Origin: Pelomonas baiyunensis
Lineage (GTDB): Bacteria > Pseudomonadota > Gammaproteobacteria > Burkholderiales > Burkholderiaceae_C
Direction: 5' to 3'
Assembly: GCF_043555935.1 (NCBI RefSeq)
Contig: NZ_JBIGIB010000001.1
Coordinates: forward strand, 744,001 to 808,000
Length of the DNA: 64,000 nt
Shown in pieces: positions 63,530 to 64,000 of this stretch; positions within the stretch are counted from its first letter, which is position 1, and each line of letters opens with the position of its first letter. The position numbers and the translations under genes are program-made. The notes under the pieces were generated by a model that saw only the letters and a program-made list of their open reading frames with translations, made no database searches and had not been told where the DNA came from.

Positions 63530-64000
63530 TCAGTTCCACTTCCACTGCCAGATCAGGTCCAGCGCGTTGTCGTCGCCGCCCTGGGCGCGCAGCGTGAAGC
63601 GCTGGGCGATGCGGTAGATCAACTGCCAGCTGCCGGTGGTGGCGTTCAGGCTGCGTTCGTAGCCCACGTACCAGCGCCGCGACAACTGCTTGCCCAGGCG
63701 CACGATGGTGGCGCGGGTGTCGTCGTCGGTCTGCGCGACCGAGAGCTCGTCCAGCCCCAGGTTGCGCAGCACCTTGGCGGTGGGGCCTTCGCCTTCGCCA
63801 CTGAGCAGGGCGAGCGCCGCGCGCTGCAGCAGCGCGGTGTCGGTGCGGCCCAGGCCTTCCGGGCCGCGGCCGAGCAGCAGCCAGGCGAGGCGGTCGGTGT
63901 CGGCCATCTCGGGCTCGGAGTAGAGGTTCACGCGGGGCGACTGCGCCGTGCCGCCCACACGCACGCCCACGCGCACATCGAGGTTGGGGCGCACGGCCAG
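63530..64000 (-). CDS. tamB: Translocation/assembly module TamB, C-terminal end
   Basis: TamB is a large inner-membrane-anchored protein that spans the periplasm and works with TamA in outer-membrane assembly and lipid transport. Only the last 156 residues are visible. They hold the DUF490 (TamB) C-terminus: LYSEPEMADTDRLAWLLLGR (about 20 residues) and the final FTLRAQGGDDNALDLIWQWKWN-type beta strand ending. The protein's start is beyond 64000. Confidence 0.9.
   Translation of the reverse strand: MAVRPNLDVRVGVRVGGTAQSPRVNLYSEPEMADTDRLAWLLLGRGPEGLGRTDTALLQRAALALLSGEGEGPTAKVLRNLGLDELSVAQTDDDTRATIVRLGKQLSRRWYVGYERSLNATTGSWQLIYRIAQRFTLRAQGGDDNALDLIWQWKWN

Overview
The window is GC-rich DNA from what is most likely a betaproteobacterium of the order Burkholderiales, close to Comamonadaceae or the Rubrivivax/Ideonella group. 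This rests on gene content and order: nadD-rsfS-rlmH-maf-rng, a DUF3460 gene beside scpA, minCDE, MaoC and DUF808 genes, a complete ssu operon, PEP-CTERM proteins, and a GC-rich intergenic repeat of the style I recall from that family. It is a motile, aerobic chromosome segment. Genes are dense, and many neighbours overlap by 4 bp (ATGA/GTGA). I see no prophage, insertion sequence or CRISPR array.

Layout. 1-6.1 kb: flagellar genes, flgBCDEFG on the minus strand (flgG cut by the window edge) diverging from flgA-flgM-flgN, with a good sigma-28 promoter before flgM and a bidirectional terminator after flgN. 6.1-14.1 kb: minus-strand block with a DUF1841 protein, two PEP-CTERM proteins, a membrane Ser/Thr kinase, an ECF sigma factor, a sirtuin, a Kef-type K+/H+ antiporter and its oxidoreductase partner; the last five are chained by overlaps. 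14.1-20.2 kb: MaoC hydratase, DUF808 membrane protein, a small membrane protein, scpA, DUF3460, DUF1275 and metG. 20.2-23.9 kb: a 585 bp gap with DnaA-box-like sites, minCDE, VF530 and an acyltransferase.

24-34.9 kb: a penicillin-binding-type serine hydrolase, ferredoxin, a YgjP-like metallopeptidase, a Dus family tRNA-dihydrouridine synthase, an S9 dipeptidyl peptidase, Sui1, DbpA helicase, a solute-binding protein and glnS. 35-39.5 kb: a 7-TM membrane protein paired with a putative ribbon-helix-helix protein under a perfect palindrome, a chemotaxis receptor and a HerA-like ATPase. 39.6-50.6 kb: a long plus-strand run (yebC, purD, acyltransferase, hemF, nadD, rsfS, rlmH, maf, rng, tolB, pal, cpoB, tcdA) ending in two tRNA-Lys genes. 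51-56.3 kb: GH19 lysin, LysR regulator with divergent metallo-hydrolase, solute-binding protein, thioredoxin-like protein and orphan proteins. 56.3-61.7 kb: sulfonate operon ssuE-ssuA-ssuA-ssuD-ssuC-ssuB. The end carries a secreted protein, tRNA-Arg, a hypothetical gene and the 3' end of tamB.

The most unusual items are the overlapping antiporter-sirtuin-ECF-kinase gene chain, a histone-H1-like tail on RsfS, a terminator-like hairpin directly before the first ssuA, the 25 bp AT-rich palindrome before the ribbon-helix-helix-like gene, and the DnaA-box cluster upstream of minC.
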